A stretch of DNA of 64,000 nucleotides, from NCBI GenBank assembly GCA_022432975.1, contig CM039516.1:29342051-29406050 (forward strand), in the 5' to 3' direction. Below the pieces are notes generated by a model. It did not search any database. It worked only from the letters and a program-made list of their open reading frames with translations, and had not been told where the DNA came from. The stretch is from Begonia masoniana. Its lineage: Eukaryota; Streptophyta; Magnoliopsida; Cucurbitales; Begoniaceae. The position numbers were made by a program, and so were the translations under genes. This document shows, in pieces, positions 1-10,714 of the stretch; within the stretch, counting starts at the first letter, position 1; each line of letters opens with the position of its first letter.

Positions 1-1814
1 ATTTTCTTTTTTGGTTGCTGGATTTCTCCCTCTATTAGATGCTTAATCATGCTAGATAATCATGTTGATGGATTGTATTGAAAAGATTTGAAATGTTAGT
101 TAAGTTTTGTAGAAATCCGAAATTTATTAAAAAATAGAACAACCTCTATTTTGGCCAATTTCAACCTATCTAATTGTGTTGGTTTGAAAAATGGTTTTGA
201 CTATTAGACACTAGACTCCTTAAGGTTTACGTGACAATTTGAATTATCAAATTCAGACATATATTCAATTTGTTACGAATTTTTGAAATTAGACGATAAA
301 ATGGTAAATCTGAGAATTTCTTAAAAAAATGTTTGAATTATGGTTAGTTGATGAATAAGTGATTTAATTTAGTGCTTGGAATTAGTGAATATGTTTATAT
401 GCATTCATTTTGACTATGTTATGGGATTGAAGTTAATGGATATCGTTTATGCTTTAGGTTTTGAAGGTGTCAAAGATTTAGTGTACGGATTGAGATAAGT
501 TGCCTACTGATCCAGGCAAGTAGTGTACGCATGCGCGCTGCCTTCGGGCCTACATCACAGATTGCTAGGTTTATGTGCATGTTTATTATGTCATGCATTA
601 TGTTTTGAAAAGATACGAAAATGAATTTGCACATGTTTTACGAAATGACATGGTACGATACGAAACGAAAACGAAATGATCATGAATATTTGAGGTAAGT
701 AATTCGCCCCTCAAATGAGTATGAGAATTGATGATTTAGGAAAACTGATATGCTTCCAATCTAGTATGAGGATCAAATCATGTAAACAAAAACGAAACGA
801 ACGAGCATGAATCTTTGAGGGAACTAATTTGCCCCTCAAATAAGTATGAGAATTGATGATTTGGAAAAATTGATCCACTTCCCATCTAGTGTGAGGATCA
901 GATGTTATGTAAACGAAAATGAGAACAAAAACGAAAACAGAAACAAAATGAAAGAGTAGAACTGCATATGTTAGGAGTTATTTTAAATATTTTCATTTTA
1001 TTTATGCATTATTTGCTAAGCATTAGGCTTATAGTAGAGTTCTGTGATGTAGGTAACGAAGAGATAGCTGGTGAGATGCTCGAGCATATACAAGATTAGT
1101 GAACTTAATTGACGGGTTACGTTCATGGTGACGATTCAGGCTAATTGTTGAGGCGATTTGACCATGAAGCGTATATATGTTTTTGTAAGTTTTGGAGTAA
1201 TGTTTTGATGGAAGAAAATGTATAGGTTTAGTGATTTAGCAAAATCTTTTGATGTATATACTGGATTTAGAAGTTTTTGTATGAAAAATATCTGAATTGT
1301 GATTGGAGAAGTGTGAATATGTTGATAATAGTTTTGGGATGACTTAGTATGGAAAATATACATTTTGATGCAAGATAGTAGTTTTGAGATAATTTGTTTA
1401 ATTTTGATTTCAAAGAATTTAAGTGTCATGCTGCTCAATTTTTTTTAGAAAGAGAGGGGGTTTTAAGTTTACATTCGGTTAGTAGAAAATGTGTTTAGGA
1501 TTTTGAAAAAAAATTAAGAGAAAGAAGAGATTTTTCAAAAATATAGAGTAGTCGATCGATCGGGTGTGCTATATAAAAAATAAAAATTTTATTTAGTTTT
1601 CAATTTAAAATTTCTAACTCGAAATTTTATACGATTGGTTTTCTACTTTAAGGAAAGGTCTTCCGCTACGCATTTTAAACGATTTCAAGTTATAACAAAA
1701 TTAGTTTATGATCTTTTCAGTTCAAAGAAAAATTTTAAAATTTACACGAAATTTTCAAAATATAATAAGTATAAGTTATGAGCGACTCGAGTTCAGATAA
1801 TTCGGGGCGCGGCA
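1..1814 (+). mobile_element. Element A: 5' LTR of a Ty3/gypsy element, left end outside the window
   Basis: The start of the window matches sequence from about 4017 onward, and the match continues through 6559-6982 and 17112-18085, so this is one LTR of a pair. It ends at about 1814 (GCGGCA, decayed from the ACTACA seen at 18080-18085), two bases before a primer-binding site. It carries the leader motif pair described at 549-1053 and a duplicated module of about 100 bp (about 685-795 and 805-905). The two LTRs differ at many sites, so A is old. No coding sequence is supported here. Confidence 0.85.
549..1053 (+). other. LTR leader structure in A (complementary arms, splice-like sites)
   Basis: CCTACATCACAGA at 549-561 is the reverse complement of TCTGTGATGTAGG at 1041-1053. 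A donor-like CAG/GCAAGT lies just upstream (about 513-521) and the right arm ends as an acceptor-like GTAG/GT. GCTAAGCATTAGGC before the right arm resembles a branch-point region. The same arrangement occurs in B, C, E, F, H and I. Splicing is inferred from the motifs only. Confidence 0.5.
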
Positions 1815-1816
1815 AG

Positions 1817-1831
1817 TTGGTATTAGAGCCC
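1817..1831 (+). promoter_or_regulatory. Primer-binding site of A (initiator Met tRNA type)
   Basis: TTGGTATTAGAGCCC follows the LTR end by two bases. It matches the TGGTATCAGAGCC-type site complementary to the 3' end of plant initiator methionine tRNA, with one transition. Confidence 0.8.
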
Positions 1832-1964
1832 ATGGATTAAATCGTTCAGTGGATTACCTATCAATGCCAATCACCGCTTGGAAATGCTTCATCAACTGTA
1901 AGTGTTTATGTTAAGTTTTTTTATTAGAAATTTACGTGTGCTTGTTACTTGTTTAGGATTAATC

Positions 1965-2990
1965 ATGCCGAGTGAACCAAGACGAGGAGTAGACAACAGA
2001 GACAACCTTATTGATCGACTGACAGCTCTGGTCAAGCTACAGTCCTAATTATTGGCAGAAGTTATGAACAGAAATGACCAAGGAAATTCAGACTCCAACT
2101 CGAACAACGACCAAAGTGGAGAGAGGATTTGGAGAGTGAGGCCTCCAAAATTTGAAGGACAATCGTCGGATCCAACTTCTGCCGCAGAGTGGATTCGTAC
2201 GATCGAGGACATGTTTAAGTATGCCAAGGTGGAAGAGGCGGAAAAAGTTTCTTGTGCCATCTTTCACTTGGTGAAAGATGTCTATTATTGGTGAGACAAT
2301 ATGGAAACCACCACTGATATTCAAGCTATAACCTGGAAGGAGTTCAAGGAGGCATTCTACGACAAATACTTCAACAGCACAGTTCAAGCGACAAAGATGA
2401 TGGAATTTCTACAATTGAAGAAAACCAGATAAGTAACGGAATATATTCAAAAATTTGAATCGTTGTTTCGATTTGCCAGCCATTTGATAAGCAAGAATAA
2501 AGACAAAGTTATTTAGTTTGTGCAAGGACTGAAGCCAGAAATCTATAAGAGTGTGAAGACAGCAGGGATGCAAGGAGTGCCTTACACGAAGGTGGTGGCC
2601 AAAGCGTTAGAAGTGGAAGAAGCAGGGTTCAAATGCATCAAACAAAGGGAAGCTTCAAGAAGGTTTTTCAAAGAAATTACGCTTCAACAGAACAGAGGAG
2701 GGCAGTAACAACCAATAGGCACAAAAAGGCTGGCCGATGACCAGAGCAATCGAGGAAGTGGCAAACGCCCCCAAGGATTTATGTAATGACCCCAATGCCA
2801 GAAATGTATGAAGTATCACCCAGGTGAATGCAAACTGTATTCAGGCAAATGCTTCAATTGTAATGAGGCTGGACATCTTTTCAAAGACTGCCTGAAGCCA
2901 AGAATAAGCAGGTGTTTTAACTATAACGAGACTGACCACGTCATCTAGGATTGTCCAGCGTTGAAAAAGGGTCCTGCAAAAGTTACTCCT
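1965..2990 (+). pseudogene. Element A gag (capsid/nucleocapsid), broken
   Basis: Reading starts at the ATG at 1965 (MPSEPRRG), at the same relative place as gag in C and H. The frame is broken by stops at 2046, about 2292, about 2430 and about 2514, but on both sides of them the sequence keeps gag features: FEGQSSDPTSAAEWIRTIE, the capsid-like region, and FVQGLKPEIY at about 2520. One CCHC zinc knuckle is intact (CFNCNEAGHLFKDC, about 2850-2892). A second, at about 2913-2955, has its second Cys changed to Tyr and contains a stop. It would have packaged the retrotransposon RNA. It cannot make a full protein. Confidence 0.85.
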
Positions 2991-3049
2991 AGAATATTTG
3001 CCATGAACGAGTCAGGAGATGAGGATCAGCCAACTATGGTATCAGGTAC

Positions 3050-3706
3050 TATATTGATTAATAAGTAGCTGCTTACACATTGATTGACTCTGGTGCCACG
3101 CACTCCTTTATTTTCACTGCGTTTGCAGTAAAGTTAGACTTATGGCTTGTGACAACTGAACATAATTATGAAGTAATACTACCATCCGGTGGACGCATGC
3201 ACTCTAATCAAGTAGTGCGTGCTAGTGTGGTATTAGTAGGAATTCGAAATCTACCTGTTGATCTTATAATCATAGGAATAACTAGTTATGATGTTATTCT
3301 GGTGATGGACTAGTTATTTCGACACTATGCTACGATTGACTGCAAATCTAGAATAGTAAGTTTCCAACTCCTAGACAGCAAGAAACACTTTTTGTAGGCT
3401 ATGAAGAATACGAGGAAGTTATCTGTTATGTCATCTATTCAAGCCCGATATTTATTGAACAGAGAATGTTTGGGATTTCTGACAAGTATAATAGATACAC
3501 AGATGCAAAGAAAGCTGCAACCGCAAGATATCCCAGTTGTTCAAGACTTTTCAGAAGTTTTTCTGGATGACTTACCTAGTTTGCCTCCTGATCGAGAGAT
3601 TGAATTTGTAATAGATGTTTACCTAGGAGCAAAGCCAGTATCAAAGAATCCGTACAGATTGGCACCAACAGAATTAAAAGAGCTGAAGAAACAATTAGAA
3701 GAGTTA
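3050..3706 (+). pseudogene. Element A protease and start of reverse transcriptase, truncated
   Basis: In a different frame from gag, the aspartic protease motif IDSGATHSF lies at about 3083-3109 and continues to about 3313, where MDW has become MD-stop. The linker and first part of reverse transcriptase follow (3401-3706: [22 protein letters not shown], then [16 protein letters not shown]). Homology to the RT of C and H stops at about 3706 (EELV). The palm motifs, RNase H and integrase are missing, so this is a deletion derivative. The deletion runs to the edge of, or into, the 3' LTR. Confidence 0.85.
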
Positions 3707-4829
3707 GTAAGAGAGAGTAATGATGATAGTGTGGTGGTTAAATGAAATATTGCCGCCTCATTATACAATTGATGTTTATTCCTTAAGTAAAGTAAAAGAA
3801 ATTGTTTTTTTCTTTAAAGACAACTCTCTGTGCGTGAAAGCTCTCTTCTCCCTCTTCATGTTCTGAAAGCTTCTCACGCCAAAGCCCTACCACTTCTCAA
3901 GCTTTTGTCAAGGTAAGTTAAATATGGGTTTTAATGTATGCAAGTTAGGGTTTTATATGCATAAGTGAGTTGATTTTGTTGACCTTTAAGGATGTTTGGT
4001 AATAACTTGTTGTACGAAATTTCCATTTTTGGTTGTTGGATTTCTCCCTCTATTAGATGCTTAATCATGCTGGATAATCATGTTGATGGATTGTATTGAA
4101 AAGATTTGAAATTTTAGTTAAGTTTTGTAGAAACCTAAAATTTGTTAAAGAAAACAGAACAACCTCTGTTTTGTCTAATTTTAATTGATCTAATTGTGTT
4201 GGTTTGAAAAAAAAAAATTCTATCATTAGAAACTAGACTCCTTAAGGTTTACGTGACAATTTGAACTATCAAATTTATACCCATATTCAATTTGTTACGA
4301 ATTTTTGAAGTTGGACGATAAAATGATAAATCTAAGAATTTGTTAAGAAAATATTTGTGGCGCCCCAAAAACCTACCCAGGTTCTCGCTACGCACAGGGA
4401 CCTACTCTGAGCTAAACGACTCCCTTTGACTACTATCTCGTCCTCATAAACTGTTTCCTCTAACCCACTACGATCTCCTAATCCGATTCGTTAGGCACCA
4501 CGGTGTCCTCCTCGAAAATATTCCTAGTCATCTAACCAACCTACAAAATCTCCAGACAATCATCATATCAGCAAGAAAATGCTATCGACCAAAATGAAGA
4601 AAGTCCACAGTATAGGGTGACACATCACCCTGAACTATGACTATATACAACAAAATACACAATGTCCCACAACAAAACAAAAGAAATCCTACTCCCTATC
4701 AACCTCATGCCACGATTCGCTGGGTCGGGTCGCCCTAACACTGCCATCAGCCGGGGCCCTGGTCGCCCGTCACCAATTGTCATCTACCTCTGGTCAGGCT
4801 CTCGGTACTCACCCTCCTGCTCAGCAGTA

Positions 4830-5462
4830 CCTACACCACAGAACACACTGTAAGCTCAAAGCTTAGAAAGTAGAGTGCTGAAAATAAACATGAAGCATGA
4901 AAACTAGTTATGCAATCCTAACACATGCTCGTCTCTACATACGTTGTCATCACCTCACCGCATCGCATCTCACCAAGGTTTGGGATGCAACCTCACCAGG
5001 CAGACGGTCCGTACACCGCACTGTTTACCGGCACATCGCCGCCATCCCAGTTCCTCCAGGAACGGGGCCCAAGAGTCACACCCAAACCCCCTGTCTCGAC
5101 TCAAAATGAAACCGCCTGACACAGTTGGTCGATACACCGCGCTGCAATCGGCACGTCGCCACCGCTCCAGCTCATCTCGGAAGCGAGGCCCACAAGTTAC
5201 ACTCCAGTCCACTGTCACCTGTCCACACCGTACCACACATCCACTACTCTCTCATGCTTAAACATGCTTAAAACATTTTGCATAACTTTTAAAATATGAT
5301 GCATGATAACCATAACCAACTAACGACGACTTCTCATACATATCACATCACATACGCACCTACGATCCATGATACGCATAAGACTCACTACATACCTACA
5401 ACTGTGGTGTAGGCCCTTCTGGGCGACTCTCAGACATCCACTCCCACACTGCTACTTACCTG
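4830..5462 (-). other. LTR leader structure in B
   Basis: CCTACACCACA (4830-4840) pairs with TGTGGTGTAGG (5403-5413). On the minus strand a donor-like CAG/GTAAGT lies at 5455-5462 and an acceptor-like GTAG/GT at about 4830. Inside is a tandem duplication of about 120 bp (about 4980-5100 and 5105-5215), with repeated GTACACCGC-type and GGCACRTCGCC motifs. Confidence 0.5.
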
Positions 5463-6270
5463 ATGCCCAACTCACTCGGGTTTGACACGTAACGTCACCT
5501 ACGGCTTCACCTAGCACAATTCAAAATCCTCGTTAGTACTGAAACTTAAACACGCCAATTCATTCTAAAACTAATATTTCTAACTTAACCCAACCCACAT
5601 CTAATTAAACGGGTCACTAACTCGGTTCGGTTAAAAACGGACCCGAAACTTTGGACGTGCATAATTTTCACGTCGATTATCAAAATTGAACGATTTTAAC
5701 GACCACGTACTCCCCTAATAATCCAGTTTAACATACCAGGAGAGGATTTAAAACAAATAATTGTAGCTAGGTCAAAAACCCCAAAAATAGAACTGGGTCT
5801 TAAGGTTCAAAATTTCCTCTTTCGATTTTTCATCAATTTTCACTCATTTCTTCACCAATTGACCACCCTTAAATCTAATAAGCATAATCTAACAAAAAAT
5901 CCACGGTAACACACAAGAAAACCCGAGGCTCAAAACTCGGGTCCTCGATTTTTAGCTTAACCCGAGCTCCCTATTGCTCGGTGATCTTTGTCGACATTAA
6001 GCTCGGCCATTCGACGCCGAGAACAGCCAAAAATGGCCAGTGGTCGGAGCCCAGTTCAGCTCGTCACTCCCGGCCTCGAACAAAACCAGAACAGGGCAAA
6101 AAGAAAATCGAGCCTTACCAGTCAGTTCGTGCACGAAGACGGGCCAAAATTTGCTTGCCACTGATGTCTGGTCGGAGAACGTTGAGAATCGCCAGTGATT
6201 TTTGTGCTCAGCCGATCGTCGCTCTTCCCCCTCTTTCTCCATTATATTCTTTGCCAGCAAGGAAAACAGC

Positions 6271-6297
6271 CGAATGGCTTCTTCACGAAGCCATTCG
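6271..6297 (-). other. Short hairpin in LTR B
   Basis: CGAATGGCTTC at 6271-6281 and GAAGCCATTCG at 6287-6297 form a perfect 11-bp stem with a 5-base loop. Hairpins at the equivalent place occur in E and F with different stem sequences. Confidence 0.6.
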
Positions 6298-6982
6298 ATT
6301 GTTTTAAAAGAAAAGAATTAATGTTTTCTTTTAAAACAAAACAAAATAAAAAAAATAACATTTACCACTTTGCCCCTTCGAAATTCTGTTAAACCTCGTT
6401 CTCCGTTTGTCGAACTTCCATAAATTGACTCTCACTCCAACCTCGGGTTGAACTTCTCCATCGAAACTCCCAAGAGATCCGACAAAATAAACGAATAGTT
6501 AACATAACTTAACTACTTTATTTATTTAAAAATAAAATAATAAACCTGGAATATTACAATATGAATTATGGTTTGTTGATGCATAAGTGATTTAATTGGG
6601 TGCTTGGAATTAGTGAATGTGTTTATATGCATTCATTTTAATTATGTTATAAGATTGAAGTTAATGGATATCGTTTATGCTTTAGGTTTTAAAGGTTTCA
6701 AAGATTTAGTGTACGGATTGAGATAAGTTGCCTTTGGATCCAGGTAACTAGTATACGCATGTGCGTTTCCTTCGGGCCTACATCACATATTGCTAGGTTT
6801 ATGTGCATGTTTATTGTATGTTTATTATGTCATGCATCATGTTTTAAAAAGATACGAAAATGAATTTGCATATGTTTTACGAAATGACATGGTACGATAC
6901 GAAACAAAAACGAAATGATCATGAATCTTTGAAGGAACTAATTCGCCTCTCAAATGAGTATGAGAATTGATGATTTGGAAAA

Positions 6983-9688
6983 TGTAACGCTCCGAACCCG
7001 CCTCGGCTCGGTGCGTCACATTCCAAACCCAACCCGTGTTTATAACGATGTTCAAAATGATTTTCGTAAATTTTTCGACTCAATTTTCGAGTTTTTTGAA
7101 CCCTCGATTTTTGTTGGAAAATGTGCCAAAATACGTTTAAAATATGTCGAAAAAAGTCGGGTTAAATTAAAGTAGAAATAGTATTTTTTTCAATTTTTTT
7201 TTTTAAAAAATCTGCTGGGCGCGCAATCTGTGCCACCGCGCGCGTGCTGGGCGAGCCCCGTGTGTGCCCAACCGCGTTCGATCGTGATTTTGGCCCGATC
7301 AATCGGGCCCGCTCGGGCTATTTTCACCAAAATTGACCCCGGACGCGATCGATCATGACCCATGCCCGATCGATCGGGCCGGCTCGGGTATTTTTCGCCA
7401 AAAACGTCCCAAAACACCTCGTTTTGACTTTCCTTGACTTTCCCGAACTTTCTACACTTTTATACGAGCCCAACACCTCCAAAAATCCCGAAATTTTTAC
7501 CATACACTCCCGACACATAAATCTTCAAATCCCGTAAATTTTTGTGGAAAACCGACTTCAAACCGATAATAAAAAAAATAGCAAACATAACTCGACTTTA
7601 ATTGTTTTAAAACCAAAATGGGCGGCGTAACGCCTAAATTTCTTTAACCCGAAACCTGAAACCAAAACACGAAAATATATGTTTTCAACTTCCCAAATAC
7701 GACAACCATTAAACACAATACCCCCACCTCAAAAACATTAAAAGTTCATTACGAAAACATTTTTGTAAATATTCGTACTAAACACCCAATATATCGAAGT
7801 TGTTTTAAACCAAAAAGCCTTACAAAACTCTTACCAAACTTACAACATTCCAACAAAACACCAATACCCGAGGACGATGGTAATCGAGACGCCCCAATAA
7901 TAGCCTGCACCGGCGGACTCCGTACTTCTCCGACTGCAGCCTAATCCTCAGCTGTCTCATCTACCTCACCTGAATAGAATTCGTCACCTACACCACAAAA
8001 CATAAAACGTAAGCCTAATGCTTAGCAAGTAGGGAATAACGAATGAGACAAAAACACAATGCAAGCAACCTAACCCATGCAGTTTCTACCACTCAGTTGT
8101 GTTTATTTGTTGTTCATTTTTGTTCGTTACTTTAATCGTTTCATAAGCCGTGTGATTTGAATAGGCACACATCTCATAACCGTCTAGGACGGCCAAACTC
8201 AGAATCACCATAACAAGACCAGACAGCTCTTATCCCATAACCGTCTGGGATGGCCATGCATAATCTCCCTCGTCGATCGTAGAATCCTATAACCGTCTAG
8301 GAATTCATACTCACGACATTTACGTATTTTAGCCAATCATCCTTCATAGAGTTCCCTTCGGGGTGCTACTACCAGCACCGTATCCCGACAAGGAACACTA
8401 TTCCAGATCTCGTATTTTAGCCGGTCTCTCATAGAGTTCCCTTCGGGGTGCTACTGCCAGCACCGTATCCCGACAAGGCACACTATTTGAGATGCATTGC
8501 AATTCACTTTATCTGATTACGTTCACACTCACAAACAACCATGCAAATCAACTCGTATTTTCGTTACTGAGAACCATGATGCGTGCTAACTATTATACAA
8601 CCAAACACAACGAAACACAACACGAAATAAATAACCCTACAGTTCTATGGTGTAGGCTCGAAGGCGAAGGAATAGCTACCACTACTTACCTGGTTGCTCG
8701 ATACGTTCACTTTGTTCAACTAAATCACACGTTCGATCACCTTCAAATAACGAAAATTCACTTAGTAACAACCTAAATAAATTATAACGATTTTTTGTTT
8801 TCTAACTAAACTAATCACACATTTCAACATAAACTCACAACTTAACTCCAAACCCGATTTTGACACCAAAATTGATCGTCCATTTGCAAACAGTCATAAC
8901 TCTCTCGTTTTTCAACGAATTTCGACATGCCACCCCAACTCGGAAACCTCTACACGTCTACTATCCATTGAATCATTCAAAGTAACCAAACAAAGTAATT
9001 GGCCAACTCGAAATCCAGCAAACAGAATCAGGTATATAAGTGTTCTTTAACCATTTTTGTAGAACACTTCACCAATCTTCAATCTAACCCTCAAATCTAC
9101 CTAAACCAAGTTATTCAACAACCAAATCATCAAAATAGGGAAGAAATCTAACATTTAAACCCAAATTTTCAGACTTCACATTCTAGGGTTTCCAAACCCT
9201 ATGCAATCCTCCACAAAACACCCTAAAAACACTCCTAATCTTCATCCAAAGTTACAAAAACCAAAACTCATAAAGTTTTACCTTAAAATGCCTTGAGAGA
9301 ATTGAAGAAGAGGGAGGAAGGAGGTCGGTTATGGAGGAGGAAGAGAGAAAGTCGATGAGGATGAAGAAAACAATGAAAACTCACCTTTTTAACCTAATAT
9401 ATTTGTCCACTTTTTCTTTTCATCCACTAATCTTTTTAAAATTATAAAACCACCCCACAATTCAACTCCAACGTGATTGACCTCATTTAATTCAAATTCT
9501 CCTTTGAATTGTCAACAACACATTCCATTGGTTGAAACATTTGACTTTTCAACCTTTGAATGTCAAATGTTCACCCCTTTTTTTATTTCTTCTTCTCATC
9601 TCATTTCTTCTAACATCTTAACATCTTTAACCCTCTAACCATGTACTTCTAAACCTATACGCGCTATATAAAAGTCTCGGGTGTTACA
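6983..9688 (-). mobile_element. Element C: 3' LTR
   Basis: This is 2706 bp, TG to CA, and matches 14396-17111 almost base for base. A GC-rich block near 7215-7390 has repeated CGATCGATCGG-type palindromes. A TATA-like sequence (minus strand) is near 9031-9040. The ORFs inside, such as 8492-8776, are repeated in the other LTR and have no recognisable product. Confidence 0.95.
7987..8693 (-). other. LTR leader structure in the 3' LTR of C
   Basis: CCTACACCACA (7987-7997) pairs, with one mismatch, with TATGGTGTAGG (8646-8656). The donor-like CCAG/GTAAGT on the minus strand is at 8685-8693. Inside, two copies of a module of about 85 bp (about 8320-8400 and 8405-8485) share a run ending in CACCGTATCCCGACAAGG, and CATAACCGTCTAGGA-type motifs recur three times. 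Confidence 0.5.
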
Positions 9689-10714
9689 ATCCACCCTCCT
9701 TACAAAAATTTTGTCCTCAAAATTTGCGTACCTGAAAAGTTCAGGATAGCGCTCCATCATGTCTTGTTGTCGCTCCCACGTTGCCTCCTCAACGTTGTGG
9801 TTGCGCCACAGCACCTTCACCAGTGGAATGTCTTTATTGCTCAATTTCTTCACTGCATAATCCAATATATCCACCGGCTTCTCTTCGTAGGACAGTGTAG
9901 GCTGCACTTCAATCTCCTCCTGTACCACGACATGCGTTGGATCTCTTAGGCAATTCCGTAGCATCGATACGTGGAAAACGTTGTGCACACCCTCCATTGC
10001 AGCAGGCAACTCCAATTGACACGCCGTCTTTCCTACTCGCTTCACAATCGGAAATGGACCAACAAATCTCGGAGTCAACTTTCCTCGCTTCCCGAATCTC
10101 ATCACACCTTTAAATGGTGAGATTTTTAGAAAAACTTCATCTCCTTCATCAAACTCTAGCTCACGCCTCCTACCGTCTGCATAACTCTTCTGGCGACTCT
10201 GAGCTGTCAAAATGCGCTGCCGAATAAACTGGATTTTATCAATAGTTTGCTGCAAAATTTCAGGACCAATCAAGCTGGATTCTCCGACCTCGTCCCAATA
10301 AAGAGGCGATCTGCACTTTCTTCCATATAGAGCCTCATATGGAGCCATACCAATGGTATCCTGATAACTATTGTTATACGAGAACTCCACCAAAGGCAGA
10401 CACTTACTCCAGGAACCTTGAAACTCTAGCACGCAAGCACGTAACATATCCTCAAGAGTCTGAATAGTCCGCTCAGATTGTCCGTCCGTCTGAGGATGAA
10501 AAGCAGTGCTGAAATTCAACCGAGTCCCCATCGCCTTATGCAAACTTTTCCAAAATTTTGATGTGAACCTGGGGTCCCTATCTGATACAATCGAAGTCGG
10601 CACACCATGTAACCTCAAAATATCCTGAATATAAAGTTCAGCAAACTGATCCATACTGTACGTCATCTTCACCGGTAGAAAATGGGCTGACTTCGTTAAA
10701 CGATCAACGATCAA
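9635..10714 (-). pseudogene. Element C integrase catalytic domain and chromodomain
   Basis: This 359-residue frame starts within the integrase core: [11 protein letters not shown], then the second catalytic Asp in SDRDPRF (about residue 46) and the catalytic Glu in DGQSERT (about residue 82). The GPFPIVKRVGKTACQLELP region is typical of the integrase C-terminal domain. A chromodomain-like tail follows (VKVLWRNHNVEEATWE, about residues 293-308), which in chromoviruses steers insertion to heterochromatin. Reading runs about 50 bp into the LTR. It is separated from the upstream pol frame by a frameshift at about 10700, where a 7-bp unit (AACGATC) is present in an extra copy compared with H. Confidence 0.9.
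9690..9703 (-). promoter_or_regulatory. Polypurine tract of C
   Basis: On the minus strand AAGGAGGGTGGA lies immediately before the 3' LTR, where plus-strand DNA synthesis is primed. Confidence 0.8.

Larger units (their letters stand above)
4356..6558 (-). mobile_element. Element B: solo LTR (2.2 kb) of a gypsy-type family
   Basis: It starts TGTGGCGCCCC and ends ATATTACA, and interrupts the LTR of A. Flanks are atatt (4351-4355) and atatg (6559-6563), a nearly perfect 5-bp target duplication. There are no coding motifs; the ORFs here lack retroelement or host similarity that I can recognise. It shares layout and patches of sequence with E and F (for example the segment around 5610-5750), so it is assigned to the same LTR group. 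It probably arose by recombination between two LTRs. The strand follows the leader motifs. Confidence 0.85.

Noticed and set aside
4662..5261. Cluster of small plus-strand ORFs in B
   Set aside because: Pro/His/Thr-rich frames overlapping in three registers inside a solo LTR, with no domain or conservation in E and F.
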